Shown here piece after piece: positions 1 through 17,944 of a DNA stretch of 64,000 nt. The position numbers and the translations under genes were made by a program. Source of the stretch: Pelodera strongyloides (lineage: Eukaryota; Nematoda; Chromadorea; Rhabditida; Rhabditidae); assembly GCA_036852015.1 (NCBI GenBank), contig JAANDG010000005.1, positions 744,001-808,000 on the forward strand, in the 5' to 3' direction. The notes under the pieces are model-generated. The model searched no databases and was not told the DNA's origin. It saw nothing but the letters and a program-made list of their open reading frames with translations. Positions within the stretch are counted from its first letter, which is position 1; each line of letters starts with the position of its first letter.

Positions 1-263
1 TCACATAACATAGCTAGTGTAGATATCATGTGACTTTGTCGTTGCTGATCAGCTGATCTACTTTTGATAAGCGAGTTGTTCAAAGGTAAAAATCTGTTCC
101 AGAAATCGTGTTGTCAAACGTTTACGGAAAATGTGATTCTCATAACAAATATATTCAGCCAGTTCAGCAATATTTGGTCTTGTCGTGCCTTCTGAGTCAA
201 GTCACATGTATGCGCTACAAACAAACGTTCGAGAAATACAGAAGTTACCAATAAAAAACAAAC

Positions 264-4723
<4,460 letters not shown>

Positions 4724-5595
4724 GTTTCAACTGGCCCTGGTTCGAGCAGCAAGCTGAAATATATAGCTAATAAGTAAAATTATCCATTTTTAACACTAAT
4801 ACACAACACCTGTATACACAACAATAATGAATTCATGCAGAAAGAGATGTTTCTACCAGGAATAAACGATGAGTGGACGGACTATGACAATACCGAAGAA
4901 GCACAATCAAATCATTCATCATTTTGAACAATTCATCCCATGTTATTCCATGGAATGGTTAGGACAAGGCTTCACAATGATCGAATCCATCCCCTAGATA
5001 TCACAACATATAAAACTAATAGAGTAGACCGTACTATGCCGTCTGCTAGCAGTAAACATTTAATCGACCGACTTTTCAACATTCATTTAAGCATATTGAA
5101 GTTAGTTCTATTCCTAACGGTCCGGTCAGCTATCGACGGGAGAGCCGTCCAGTTCGCTTCACTCTAGCAGAAAATATGAGCCAAATCTCCATATTGAAAA
5201 GAAGAAAACATAAAAGTTCAAAACGAGAAAAAATTTCGAAAAAAATTTGCGACAAATTTTGTGGGAACACCGCCAAATTTTTGGAGTTCTTCCCTGAAAT
5301 ACAGGGAATTCAAATATTTTGGAGGCAACGTGTCGATAGGTGCGTCGCGTACGCCGCGATATGACGTCACCAACCTATACCGTATCACGATCACAGAAGG
5401 GCCGGAGCACAGACTTCGCACAGGGCCAGCACGAAGTACGCACAGAAATCGCACACGTGTGCGCACAAACGTGATTTCTGTGCTAAACCTGTGCGATTTT
5501 TGTGCTGATCAGCCCCCATATTTCAAAATTGAATACAACCATCAAGAAACAGTAAAACAAGTTCATACACACACATGTATAAGATGCAATCATAT
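4724..5595. other. Intergenic region upstream of eRF1
   Basis: No coding exon was recognised. It should hold the eRF1 promoter and, at its right end, the 3' flank of the next minus-strand gene. A short inverted repeat lies at 5440-5483 (arms gcacagaaatc and gatttctgtgc around an alternating-purine GTGTGCGC core). Confidence 0.5.
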
Positions 5596-6787
5596 TTATT
5601 CCGCAAATTGAGCACTAATGAGGGAGAAAACTGGAAATTGTAGCCGCCCCAAGGCAAATGCATCGAAATCCAGATTCGTATCCTCCTGTTTGGAGAGCTC
5701 TTCAGTGGATTCCGCCTCAGAATAACGCGGCGCTGATCGAGCTGATGCTGAAAAGGAATAAAATATGTTATTTATCAGGGAATTCAAATAAAAGAAAAAT
5801 GAAAGAAAAGAGAGTGTTGAATTGTTTATCTCTCTGTCTTGGTTCTACATAATTATGTTCACTTTTTCGAATAAAGGGAATAATTTATATGCTGCACTCG
5901 GCGAATTTGTTCTGTAAATTTTAAAGGATATGCTCACCTGTTCTTGTCATGTTACTTGTCTTGCTTCCCTTCCTTCTCAAGCTTTCGAACCACAACCACG
6001 GCTGTTCTCCGGGCAGCTTTCCTAATGCGCTTTCAGAGTTTCTTGCATCGCTCGTCAGAAGTGAGAAGTGTTCACCTCTGTGAAATAGTGTAAAACAACA
6101 AGTTTTCTAATATTAGTCGCAAGTGTCTGTTTACTATCAGCTTGGAAGTAATGATCCTGAAACTATTCGTGAGATAAGAGTTGCACACTTGGTGCTAACA
6201 GTCACAAACTCCTAAGAAAGGGGAAAACTACTTTAATTACGTACCGTTCTGTCTTTCATGCGCTTCCGGCTTCAGTTCTCTGCTTCTTCATTTACGCGGT
6301 CTCCTGTTCGTTAAATTAATTGATTATGACGCTGTCTCTGTCGAAGGACTATCTGAAAACAGAAAACATTGCAGCGAAATTCGAACTAACTATCAAGCAC
6401 GAACATGCTCTATAGAATGACAAAATGGGACTATTTCTTAAGGGAACACGGAAGACCGGAATTTAACGCTTACCTGAACTTCACATTTATATCCTCCTTT
6501 TAGTTGTCCAATAAAACAGGTAGGCGCCAGCAAAGTTATCCTTGAAGCCAGGCCGGGCCCGGAATTGCCAATATACCAATAAAAGACTCCGGCTGAAAGA
6601 TGGCCAATTTTAATGGAGTAAAAGCACATAATCTGGGTTAATTTATGGCTAAATAAATAACTACCAAACTATCGGCAAACGTATTACCTGGGGAAATATA
6701 AGAAGTCATGCGCGTCTTGTTTTTCCGTAGACTTGTTCTTCTTCCGAATTTCCAGAGCTTCCGTTCTTCAAATTTCGCACGCCAACA
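5596..6787 (-). CDS. 3' portion of an unrecognised multi-exon gene
   Basis: The last exon (5596-5747) ends in TAA overlapped by an AATAAA polyadenylation signal, and joins in phase to 5938-6075 (starting GEHFSLL, containing EQPWLWFESLRRKG). Further upstream 6474-6592 and 6688-6787 are bounded by good splice sites and are in phase with each other; a small exon near 6245-6281 is likely but its acceptor is unclear. The predicted tail is Ser/Glu-rich (SEAESTEELSKQ), suggesting a cytoplasmic C-terminus. No start codon is visible, so the 5' end is unresolved and lies upstream of 6787. I do not recognise a family. One alternative frame of 5938-6075 has an in-frame stop, so the chosen frame rests on splice phase. 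Confidence 0.35.
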
Positions 6788-8026
6788 CTGAAAAATGTTA
6801 GCAATAAAGGTGTAGGCATCCGGTGATCGGTGATGGTGTCACCGAAAAGAGAAGAAAATGACAATTTTTATTCATAAGTTTAGAAAGTGGGGATTTCGCA
6901 TATTACGTTTCTCGTTCTGGACGAATTAACCGGCACAATCGACCAGGGCAACAGAACAAGAAACAAAATCCTGACAAGTCACCAAATCCACATCACCAGA
7001 AATAATAGTAAACCCACCTGTAAGCAGATCTCAAATCTCAGCACTGTTCACAAAAGAACCCTGAAATGGGCGCTTCCGGCGTTTGAACAGGTAGAAGTAG
7101 GGTTGAACTTCAACTTTTGTAACGTTGTAAAAAAAAATGTTTGAGTCGATCAGAACACACTGTACGTTGGAATGTATATCGTGTGTACGTGTGTAGAAGA
7201 GAAGCGTAACGCTGTGTTGAATATCTTAACCCATTTATACCATGCAAACAACACAATATTGTGCAATTTTTCACAAGTCTTATTTCAATCGTTGTCCAGT
7301 TCGAGTGATTTCCACACAAGTTTATTGGTTTGAGTCATTCGAGAAGAAAGAAGTACTATACCACTAAATCTGAGTCCGCATACAAAATATGAAGCAAAAT
7401 AGTTGACCAATGGAACTCAACAGACTACGTATTCCAAATGAATTCCAAAATGATACGTTGGGGGGGAGGGACGGTTATGCAAGGCGAAAGTTGAGTTCTG
7501 TCTGGAGTAGGCTGTACTGACGTGTCATGGTCATGGAGCCTTCAATTAACAAGAAACTCACCAAATCCATGAACGCATAAAGGCGCGTATGAGTTGGGAA
7601 AAGTTTGACGAATTCCGGTAAAGTTTGGTTCAAGATGGACCGCCCCTCCCAACCGTATGTCGTTATGTCCCAAACGCAAACCATCCCTCTCAAATTACGA
7701 CATGGGAGCCGCTCTCGAAAACAGCAGACTTGACTGATTGACCATTTTTCAAATTTTATCAAGCTCCGTTATCTGGTGCAACGGGTTGAGAACCCAAAAG
7801 AATATGTCGACACTAAATCAATATGTTGCATAGTGATTAAAATTGGCGCTGTAATGTAGGCACTGGGCGCTCAAAATATGCTAGGATTATTCCCATCATA
7901 GTTGTTTGGTTCCTATTTATAGATATGATGATACATAACACGCGAAATTCTTCAACTAATTATATTAGCATATGCTACAAGTCACAATCACTCTAATTCA
8001 GATTCATTTTCAATGTCAGTTGGTTG
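6788..8026. other. Intergenic or 5' region, no gene resolved
   Basis: No exon chain could be supported. A minus-strand open frame at 7475-7762 has no splice support or recognisable domain. The right end should contain the promoter of the SLC6-type gene. Confidence 0.4.
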
Positions 8027-11000
8027 ATGTCTCGGCAAGCACCAGAACCAGGGAGTGTGGAACCCAATGTTTCGGTTAGTATTGCGCTTTTTTATTTTGT
8101 TCATTTATACAATAACATCCAAAGAACGTTTCTTATATGACAACGATTGTGTGTGCAATGAGTATGAACTTTCTTTACAAATACTTACCAAGAGCAACTA
8201 ATTGTCGAGAATGAACATCAAGTCAACATAATTATCTTTGTGTTCATAATTGTGTTCAGAAATTGGCTCCTGTGTCGAATCGAATACGGAAGAAGCCCAC
8301 AAAAACCAGTAGTGATATTGACACAAAGAAACCAATAAGACTTATTGGCGGAAGGTGAGCAAATATTACTTGCTACGGCATACTGGATATTTTATAGTGT
8401 TGTATTGATTTACGTTCAGCGCAAATCGTCAAGCTGCAGATTTACGAACAACACAAAACTTCGCGCATACGCCGCGCAGCACTTGTAGGGTATGCGGCGC
8501 TAGGCGCTGCCGTGGAGTTCACCAATAGACGTAAATGCATGTTTCTTTTGGAGTGAGCATTTTGCAAATACGTAAATATGCACGATTTATTGCAAAAGTA
8601 AATTAAATCCCTCATTTCAGCAAAAAGGAAACTTGGAAGCAATATGACTCCAATGGAAATTCGGAAAGACATATAACGAGTTTGTTTTTCATTGTTCTAC
8701 AGCTATCTACTGCAGTAATCATCACACATTCTACCTGCAGTAGACAGACACAGTGGCTGTAGCCCGAGGTTCATATACCATAATCTACAAACCGGCACCG
8801 ATATTTTTTTCAAGTAAACTACTCCCCACTCACCACTCCCACCATTCCACAAAAACTCATTCGCCTGTATTTCATGTCTTATGCTAGCTGCATGTCGCCG
8901 AAACTTTGTGTAACTATAGTACATTGCCTATGTTTTCAGACGACGAGTTACACAAAATCCGTAAATCGAAAAGACAGCAAAAGAAGGAGGAAACGCACAG
9001 TAAAAGCAAAAGTAAAAGCAAGAAAAATGTGAGTAGCTCCACAAAGCTTTTATTACTATGTAAGGCTGAGAAATGGAGACTGGTGGGAAGTCACAGACCA
9101 GCTCTTAGGCGCCGCGGAGAAAACATCGCGAGCAGTCTTTTCGCATCTTTATAGTGACTACGCTCTTACATTAGTAATGTTTTGTGGTTTCAGAGCAAAA
9201 TATCGCGTACAAATGAAGAAATTCCAGAAGAAATACAACAAAAAATGTTAAACATGCGATTTGCCATTTTACGCTCGTATACGGACGATATTGCCGGTAT
9301 GTGGGGTCTCGATTCTATTTCACACACATTATTCTATGATGGGAGAAAGTATGTCATGCCGTGTTGAGTGGGCTTGGATTTGGATATTTGGGAAATGCAT
9401 GAGGAAAGTTTAGTGAATCCTAAAAAGATGTGACAGCACAAGAAGGAAAGAGTAGCTGAGTTTTCCAGATGATATGCACGCTTCTCGAAGTGAGCACGAG
9501 AACTTTGAAAACGAGGAGGCAAACCCCAAATCACCTGAACAAATATCACCACATGTGAAAACAGAAAGGGTTTGGTTTTTTTATTCTGAAAGTGGCTCGC
9601 GAAGTAGAGTCGGCTCGCAGTTTGCCCGCCGATGTCCCGCCGCATACATACTGCCGTACATGCCGCAAGCTTTCCCACCGCTTACGAGCGTATTTTAGTT
9701 GAACAAGTACACGACACAAATGCGGGCGAACAACGACGTGCGAGTGAAGGGAGACTGTACTTCGAAGATATTCGTCTGTATTGTGGCTGTTTCTTTTGAT
9801 CTGGCAATGAGAATACCACTCTTATCACTGCAGTTCGGAGGATGTGAGTCATTAGGTCTAGGGAACTCATCATCATCAAAGAAAGCATGCCTCTGGGCTT
9901 CACCATTGAAATGGACATACCATACCTTACCAGCAAACGAATACCAAGTTCTTGGGGAGAAAAATTGTTGCGAGCTAACGTCTCTGGAACCGTTACTTAT
10001 AATTACGAGATGACAAATATCGAAGCCGTACTGAACCACTTGAACATAGCAGTACATACTCGAAGCTTTTATTTTAAATCACTCAATGTTCAGCAGAGCA
10101 TGAGGTGAGTAGTATTTGATAATCATTATATTTCAGTCTACTTTCTGATTGCCTATTTGCTTTGCTCGATTTGTATTGCCATCCCTCTTTCTTTGGTGGA
10201 ATTAGCTTTGGGGCAATTAACATCACAACCCGCCAGCTCGCTCTATCCGGCAATGGCTCCTGTATTGACAGGTAATTATGATAATTTCTTTTTGACAAAC
10301 AACGGCAGGAGAAGAGTAAAAATCATTTTTTGTTTCTGAGGATCAACTGATCGCTACCTAGGCTACCTAGACAGGCGAGAAATTCACAAATTCTGAGAAA
10401 GCTCAGACACAGAAGTTCACTTAAAATTACATATAATACAATACGTGCGATCATAATTCGGTTCACAAACCACGTGTCATACCTCTTCAACTGCAAACAC
10501 TCAAGTGTGAATTCAGGAATGGGCATCTTGGTTGACATCATTCGTGTGATCAACACAGTCACTACTCACATATCACGGTCTCATGCAGTTAGTTCGCTGG
10601 CGGCTATATTCCGATTCATTTACAGCGCAAGGGATACCACATGCCCCACTGGATCAGTCTGTTAGTTTCTGTTTGTTCTAGTAAATTATAGTATGCGTAA
10701 CCATCCACGTTGCTGTACCCGCTGCATCGCCACGGAATCTTTGTAGCGTGCATCTTTGTTGACGAATGAAAGCTTCCATTTTGCAACTCCAGCTGTTAGG
10801 CGCGCAACCTCTATTTCTATTGATGTAAAAAAATGTTTACACAAAAGTTCTTATTTGAAGTGATTGACAGGATTAATCACTGATATGACACGCATATTAT
10901 GTACTCATTTTTCCAGTTTGCTACGAAGGCGCCGTGTGTGGTATGTATGGAAAGGACGATACCGATGAAAATTCTCGATACGGGGACATATTTCCCTTTG

Positions 11001-12035
11001 TCAATATCTTCTGGTTACATCTATGCGTTCAGCCCAACTCGGAGGAATATGATGAGAACAGTGATGCACTGATGGGGAGGGCGATGACCACAGTGGAACC
11101 AGAACTAGGCATTGGAAGGTGTTTTATCATTTTGTTGTCGCGATTGTAACTGTAATAGTGTCAAGTATCGATGTCTTCACAAGCTCTCCTCGTCAGTGTG
11201 TGTCATTATAAAATTCATTATCACTACACATTCAACAGCACTACCAAGTTACCAAGTGTAGCTCATCTACACTTGCAAAGGGGTAGTGGTCTGTTTTATT
11301 GTCAGAGGGTTGTTCTACAAATTTCACAAGCACAGGAACAGGCTTACGCCAAGTACTGCACTTCCATGGCTTACCTACCGGTGCCGACCAACCTTTGATT
11401 ACCCGTATGCTGAATGGAAAACTTTGTTTCAGAATGCAATCGATGCATATCGATCACTCCGTTGGCGCGTTTATCTTCATGGCATTCACTGCATGGGCTT
11501 CAGTGCAAGGAGTGAGAGCCGTCCACAGGGTCGGCGACAAATGTTTAACAGTTCTAGCAATAACGTGCAGTTTCCTTCTCCTCTGTAGTGCTAAATTGGT
11601 CACCCACATTATTGACACTTCAATGATAAATAAGACTAAACTTTGCTGGGAGTACTCGAGCAACATAATTGTCCCCAAAAGTTATCTGTTTAGTTTGCCG
11701 TTCCCATTTTCGCCTTCTTCGTATTGGCGTGGCTGGCTGCGATGGCATTGGTTTGGTAATCGTTTGCAATCGATATGGTTTATATAAAATACAAATAAGA
11801 AATAGCAGACACTTGTATGTGACAATGTGACGTTGAATATAAAGCCTTCTAGGTTTAAATGTGGTTCATCCTGCACTTTGGGACTGGATTTCCAGTCTGA
11901 CTTCACTGCCCTGCTGGATTCTGACACATGGAGAGTAGCGCTATTTCACGTTTGTGCATTTTTGGGGTATTATCAGTTTAAGTAAAGCGTTTTTAATAGA
12001 AAAAACATAATTATAAGTAATAATTATTATAATAC

Positions 12036-12096
<61 letters not shown>

Positions 12097-14913
12097 GGAA
12101 AACTGAACGAAAAGTTATAATAGAATAATGGTAGATAGTAGGGTACCTCGTTTCGACCCCTAAGTCATAGACGAGGATTTATGCCACCGGGGTGGGGTCA
12201 TCTTTAGTACGATGCCCCGGTGGAATATAATTTTAAAGTAAGTTAAGTGGAAATATGAGAAAAAAGAAGAATGTAGAGTGTAATTTTCAGTGTGGATAAT
12301 AATCTGTACTGTAAGTATAACAATAACTGAAGGAATAATGAAAATACGCGTCTAATATATGCTGTTGCTCATGACACAATTAGGGTAGCATAAAGTTGAG
12401 GTGACCAAAATTCTGTAATTTTTCATGGATATTCCAGTCAGTCGCTATAATGGGCGTCGGCGATGGAACAATGCACTCAATTGGAATGCTACTTGGATTT
12501 GATAACAATATATTCTTGTACGTCTTTTATGTCTAACTTATTCGTATACCGTTTTTAACGGAAATCTTAAGCAATTGAAGGAAAAATCTGTTTGTTGTGT
12601 CCATCTCCGTGGAATATTTTTTGTACATTTGAAAATATGGAACATTATATTTCAGCACGTCATCGATCATCTTCCTTTACTCCAATGTGCTCATCATCTT
12701 GGCGTTTCTAATGTTCATGTTGTTCTCAGAATTCTCACATAATAATTTATTTGTTACAAGTGGGTCATAATTGAATGTGGAGCGTTGGCGGTGTAGCTGA
12801 AAGTTATAGATGCATACACATACCGTGGTAAATTCTCGTATGCACGAGGTCGTAACAAGGCTCCGATACGCACTCACCACTGATGTGAGCACTGTGCTAT
12901 GATATTCTTGTGTGCTTGGTATAATACACTGTAGTAGTCAGTCACATACTTATACTCAACACCCAAATGAATTCAGGTCAACTAGCCCCTCCAATGGACT
13001 GGAGTGGATCTGGATATCTGAGTATCGATGTGCTCAATGCTTTCCCATCAGATTCCGTGATCAGTCAAGTCGTCATCTCATTCCTATCGATTGCCATCGT
13101 ACTCAGCTCTGTGCCGTATCATGTGAGGGGTTACATTATCTTTCAGTGAATTGTTTATAAAAACTTCTTCTCTGTCCATAAGAGCTGCTTCTCTGTCCAT
13201 GAGAACTGATTCTCTGTTCATAAGAACTGCACTCTCTCTCTGAGCCTCTCTCTGACTCTCTCTCTCTCTCTCTCTCTCTTACCGGTGCAATTGTGAAACT
13301 TATCAAGCTCGTCATCGATCAGATAGGTAAAGATCCTGAACATGCTCAGCATCAAATTGCTTGCAAAGAGAAGGGCAAGTAGCTGTGTAATTAAAATATA
13401 TGGAAAGACGAAGGAAATAGTCTGCAAAGCGTATTCAGTTCTTCCACTCTCTACTGTATTCCAGGTGTTAACCTTCGATATGCTCACTCGTCGTCTCCTA
13501 CAGATTGTCTCCTATTTGGGAGACTTCAATTCCCAATTAATGAGCAGATATATTGCATTGGTCGTATTCTCATTCCTCTACATTCTACACTTGTATTTTG
13601 GCACGGTACGCGGTGAACTTATCAGATAGGATCTGGTGTCTAAGCTATATGAAGATTGTTTTGATGCAGTAGTTAGCAGATCACTAGCACGTTAAGCAGA
13701 AGCAAGGCAAAAACTACTATTTCAGCTAAAATCAGGCGAAAGAAACATACTCTACGAGTTCATATATGCTGGAATCCTAACAGTTCTCTTCACAGAAATA
13801 TTCGCTATACGATTTAACTTCGGCTTCCGACGACTATTCATTAATGTCAAGGTGAGGTATAAAGTATCTTACATTTTTTTCTAAAACCGTATTCCCTGTT
13901 GATTTCGCGAACTTGCCAGGTAGCAATAGCAACTTGTCTGGTTCATAATTTATTTTGTATACAGACGATGCTCTCCCAACTCAAGTCGTTCCGCTACGTG
14001 AAGCTGGTATACTGGTTTCTCAGAATATACTACAAGTATTTTCTTCCAACCATCATTTTTGTGAGTTTCTTGTTCTTCTGAATTTACGGCGATAATATAA
14101 TCAAGTTATTGCTAATCCAAGGTAAACAGAAACTATTCCCACACACGATAGCCGTCACCACGCTAGCTAGACCATAGATTTATGGCAAGTTGAACATTAG
14201 TACAAAAATCTTTGTAGGCTTGTTTCCTCACGCTTTCCGACATAAGAGATGTGAATCTGAGCACAATGACCGTGATGCGTGCTGTCGTTATGGTGATAGC
14301 TTGGATGCCCGCTTTTGTCATGGTAGACTAGTTTTATTCACCACAATTTGTAGAATGCGTCATTGTGTGTGTGTATGTGTGTGTGTGTGTGTGTATGTGT
14401 GTGTGTGTGTGTGTGTGTGCTGGTGTGCGTTGTGTGTAGGTATGGTGTGCGCATGCTCTGTGTATGTGATGTGTGTAGGACTGTGTACAAATTACAACAA
14501 ATGGGTAAACCGAACCCACCAGAGTAAAGGGATCAAGTTTTTCACTACTTACGGGGATGAAACTTACGGGGATGAAAGTGTTTGTTATGTGTGGATGTGT
14601 GTCAGCGTATGTATAGGGGTTGTGTATTGTATGGCGTGTGTGTGTGTTGTGCACGAGAGGTGTGCGTGCGTGTGCTCTCTTTATTTGTGTGTGGTGTGTG
14701 TTATGTGTGATGTAGTGCATATGGGTGTACATATGTTTGTATTGTGCGTGTGTTGATATATCACGACCTTTCACTCCGTTCCAGATAATCGTTGCCTGGA
14801 TGAAGCAAGCCAATCCAGCGCAACTCTTCAACGTGGAGAGCCGTTGGGGACCTTTGAACATGGTCGATAGAAGAAGAATCTACTTTGATGAGAGAGCCGC
14901 CAGAATATACTAG
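8027..14913 (+). CDS. Divergent SLC6-type (sodium/neurotransmitter symporter family) membrane protein
   Basis: Twenty in-phase exons give about 756 residues: 8027-8074, 8260-8354, 8621-8679, 8940-9028, 9194-9296, 9469-9569, 9699-9843, 10137-10271, 10517-10660, 10917-11118, 11433-11598, 11694-11750, 12438-12517, 12656-12759, 12977-13122, 13465-13605, 13726-13851, 13965-14060, 14218-14322, 14785-14913. The first about 165 residues are a charged cytosolic tail with a Lys/Ser run. TM1 then reads SFDLAMRIPLL, TM2 contains PLSLVELALGQLTSQ, and TM6 contains MGVGDGTMHSIGMLLGFDNN, all aligning with SLC6 landmarks. The usual TM1 signature DLGNVWRFPY is replaced and looks two residues short, so Na+/substrate binding is probably altered. 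SLC6 proteins normally couple Na+/Cl- gradients to uptake of amines or amino acids; transport here is unproven. The junctions at 11598 (donor GTCACC) and 11750 (donor GTTTGG) use weak sites and are the least certain. Confidence 0.8.
12037..12092. repeat. (TA)n microsatellite in SLC6 intron
   Basis: About 26 uninterrupted TA units in the intron before the TM6 exon. Confidence 0.95.
13250..13280. repeat. (CT)n microsatellite
   Basis: A CT-rich run in the intron between the TM8 and TM9 exons, preceded by imperfect copies of a tctctgt-containing unit from about 13168 to 13230. Confidence 0.85.
14358..14760. repeat. Long GT-rich repeat in the last SLC6 intron, interrupted by unique DNA
   Basis: Dense TG/TGTGTA repeats are split by about 90 bases of ordinary sequence at 14488-14577, which ends in a near-exact tandem pair of the unit acttacggggatgaa. 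The repeat produces long open frames on both strands that are not genes. Confidence 0.9.
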
Positions 14914-17900
14914 TCAACCAGAGCCACGGCTAAACAGACTTACTACCATAACCACCAAGATGTACCATATGGCATATGGGGAGCACCATTATATTTCCGC
15001 TCATCATAGAGAATAGTTGTATTACTAGTTCCACACCTTACTAGAACTCTTTAAACACATTATTTAATCAACTCTTAACAACTTTCAATACTGAAAATCA
15101 TTTGCAAATTTGGTTTCTGTTCAATTTACAATTGAAACAGTCAAGAAATAGGCAGTCACAAGTCACATTCAAATTCGTTAACCCTTTATAGCCTTGGTAT
15201 ACTATATCACGGTTGTATTCAACTTTGCAATCAATGCTTATTTTTCTTTCCTCGATGCACTTCAACAAATAAAACATCGTATGCAAAATGCTTTACTTCA
15301 ACAAAAACTAAAATAATACTTTAAATGCTCTACTAAAACTAACAGAACAAATAATAATAATTATAATAACCTTAATAAATATAAAACAGCAAGCAGTATT
15401 CTTGAATTACTAAATTAGATGTTAATTAGACGGGAGGCGGTGTGGGCGACTTCTGAACGGCTACACAAGGTCCAAATTCCGTTTTGAACAAAGGATGTAA
15501 AATTTTGTGTATTTCTTAAAAGGCGCGCACTCCAGGCAGCTCAACCGTTCTACCACAATACCAACTAAGCACTATGCATTGATCTACGAAAATGGAGACG
15601 CAGATCTTACTATCTCACAATTTCTCGAAGCTTCTTTTTACAGCTTCATGAGTCTCGGAGCCGGGGGAATTCATTTACCGTACTTCTGCGAAACTCCCAC
15701 GCTCCAGACTACCGTACTCAAATCAGATGGTACAATACAACCGTCATACAATGGTGTATATGACGTCATTTAATCAATTCAGATGTTAGGGAGGTATTAG
15801 AGACAGGGCAGTGGGGAACCGACATTGAGGGAGAGGAAGGGAGAGGATAACCATCGGGAGAAATGCACCCTTCCCTCCCTAATATAGTGGGTTGGGGATG
15901 AACCCCTGAAAGAAGAGTGTCGTGTCCCAAGTATTCACTGCACTATCATCTAGTAACCTCATAAACAACATAGTAACCAATAAACCACAGGCCACATAGA
16001 GAACATCAGTGTGATAATTCACTTCTCTCGAAACTCAATGCTTCTCCTAACAAAAAAATGGCCGCGCCCACTGATATTCTCACTGGCATTATCCATCGTC
16101 AATAAATTACGAAAATTCATAATCGATAAGCGAGTAAAAATAAACGCTTAATTACTGGGCACGACCGTGACCTACTAGTACAAAAATTACCTCTTTTGCA
16201 ACAACAATGTTCAAGTGTTGAATTAAATAGAGTACCATAAGGGAGGTCGGAACACTGCACCTTTCCAAAATTAAAGGAAAGGCGAGAAGGGGGGGGGGGC
16301 TATTTTACCACAAGTATATAATACCAAAAGAAACTTAAAATATTCACAAAGACGTTTGATAAAGGGTGACTGCTGTCAGCGTACTTACATGCCGTTAGTA
16401 TTAGTCGAATACAAATTACCAATAAGTACTGAAGGACCTAGCAATCGCCCTTCACCAATTTCAACTTACACGCTAACACCATAACAATCCCCGTATTTTT
16501 TAAGTTTTATCTTTTTTTAAATGTATGAGCTAGCATCGTCTATTCATAGGAATACACAACTACATGATTCTATAATTATACAACAATGCTTGCCCATTCA
16601 TTACATTTAATCAACCAACATAGCTAATTACAATCATTATAACATTAATCAAATGTGCAAGTAACAAACAAAATCCTGAATGTGAGAGTTTTTGGCAAAT
16701 TTGTAAATAACAATCAGAGTCGCCTAGCCATAACATAGGCCAAAAACATCCCAAACTAACGAAAAAACAAATAATATGTACAAAATAAATATACATTCGT
16801 TTGGTTGCACTAACAGGAAAACAGGTATATGTATTAACCATAATGCACACGTTTTGGGTTGAGTACGTACAAAAACAGAACATTATGTTCAGTGGAAATA
16901 ACCACTGACAATTACTAGATTACATAGAGTATAACTCTAAACAAGAGAGGAGAAGTTGTACTACGAAAAGGGAACGTTCAAGTAGTATACACATAAATAA
17001 TATGGAAATAAAGAGTTTGGTGGAGCAATACTACAAACTACTCACAACAAAGAATGACCGTTACAGACTACAGTATGACAAGACCTTTAAGATAAGACCC
17101 AAGGTTGGTCCTAAGGGTCATTACTCACCTCAACCAAACTCCATAATTATCCAACAATCGAACACAGATCAATACGCAAGAAAAAATGGCTGTGAGAAAT
17201 ATTTGTACACATAAATTATCCCGAAAATAATAACCGATCGTGTAAGTCTAAGTCATTCGAAGAAGAAACGTTAAAATACAAAAAGAGAAATAAACACATG
17301 TTAATGAAAATGAAAGTGGATGTTGTAAATGATTGTAGACTTGTACCCAATCTTATGAATGCATCAATAAAACAAACAGCATCCACTTTCAACTAAAAAT
17401 ATCTTACAAGTCTTATTAGCACTTAAAAACATAAATCATACTCGCATTGTTGCAAAGAGGTGATGACTACAAAATAAGACTACCAAATTAAAGGAACACA
17501 CACTCGAATTATATGAATAAGACACGCGTTTATTTACTCGCTCAAGGGGGTGATGTACAACACACTACTATTGACATCTGGGAAACTACGAAAAACACAA
17601 TCAGGGTTGGGAACTATGATACACGGGGTCACTATATGTACAAGACATCAGGCTACAATCAGACCTGGTTTCAGCTTAAACATTCAAGCTACATTAAATA
17701 GCAACTCGTCTCTCTCCAAGTACTAGAGACTAGAGACGAGAACTAGACTACAGACTATCGGAAACTGCTGATTATCTAAATATACAACTGGAACAGATGG
17801 AGGTGTTTAGACACATGAAATCCAACCCAAAAAGAAGTGGCGCTTTCTGAGGCTTCAGGGTGAACTTTGGAGTGATGAACATACAGCAATAAGTAATAAC

Positions 17901-17944
17901 CTTGAAGACACGCAGGAAAAGGGGGGGGGGGGAGTCAACAAGTC
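14914..17944. other. Intergenic between two convergent genes
   Basis: No supported gene. The left part holds the 3' UTR of the SLC6-type gene. An open frame at 15507-15773 (+) has no splice or domain support. A poly-G tract lies at about 16290-16299 and another at 17923-17932, as is common in worm genomes. Confidence 0.55.

Noticed and set aside
5948..6062. Frame reading KAARRTAVVVVRKLEKEGKQD as a coding exon
   Set aside because: It has an in-frame TGA and ends before the donor; the adjacent frame joins the next exon in phase.
8420..8489. Possible exon between the second and third SLC6 exons
   Set aside because: It has an acceptor and donor, but including it breaks phase; exon 8260-8354 joins exon 8621-8679 directly in frame.
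14190..14861. Long open frames on both strands through the GT repeat
   Set aside because: They are low-complexity Cys/Val and His/Thr strings produced by the dinucleotide repeat and lie in an SLC6 intron.
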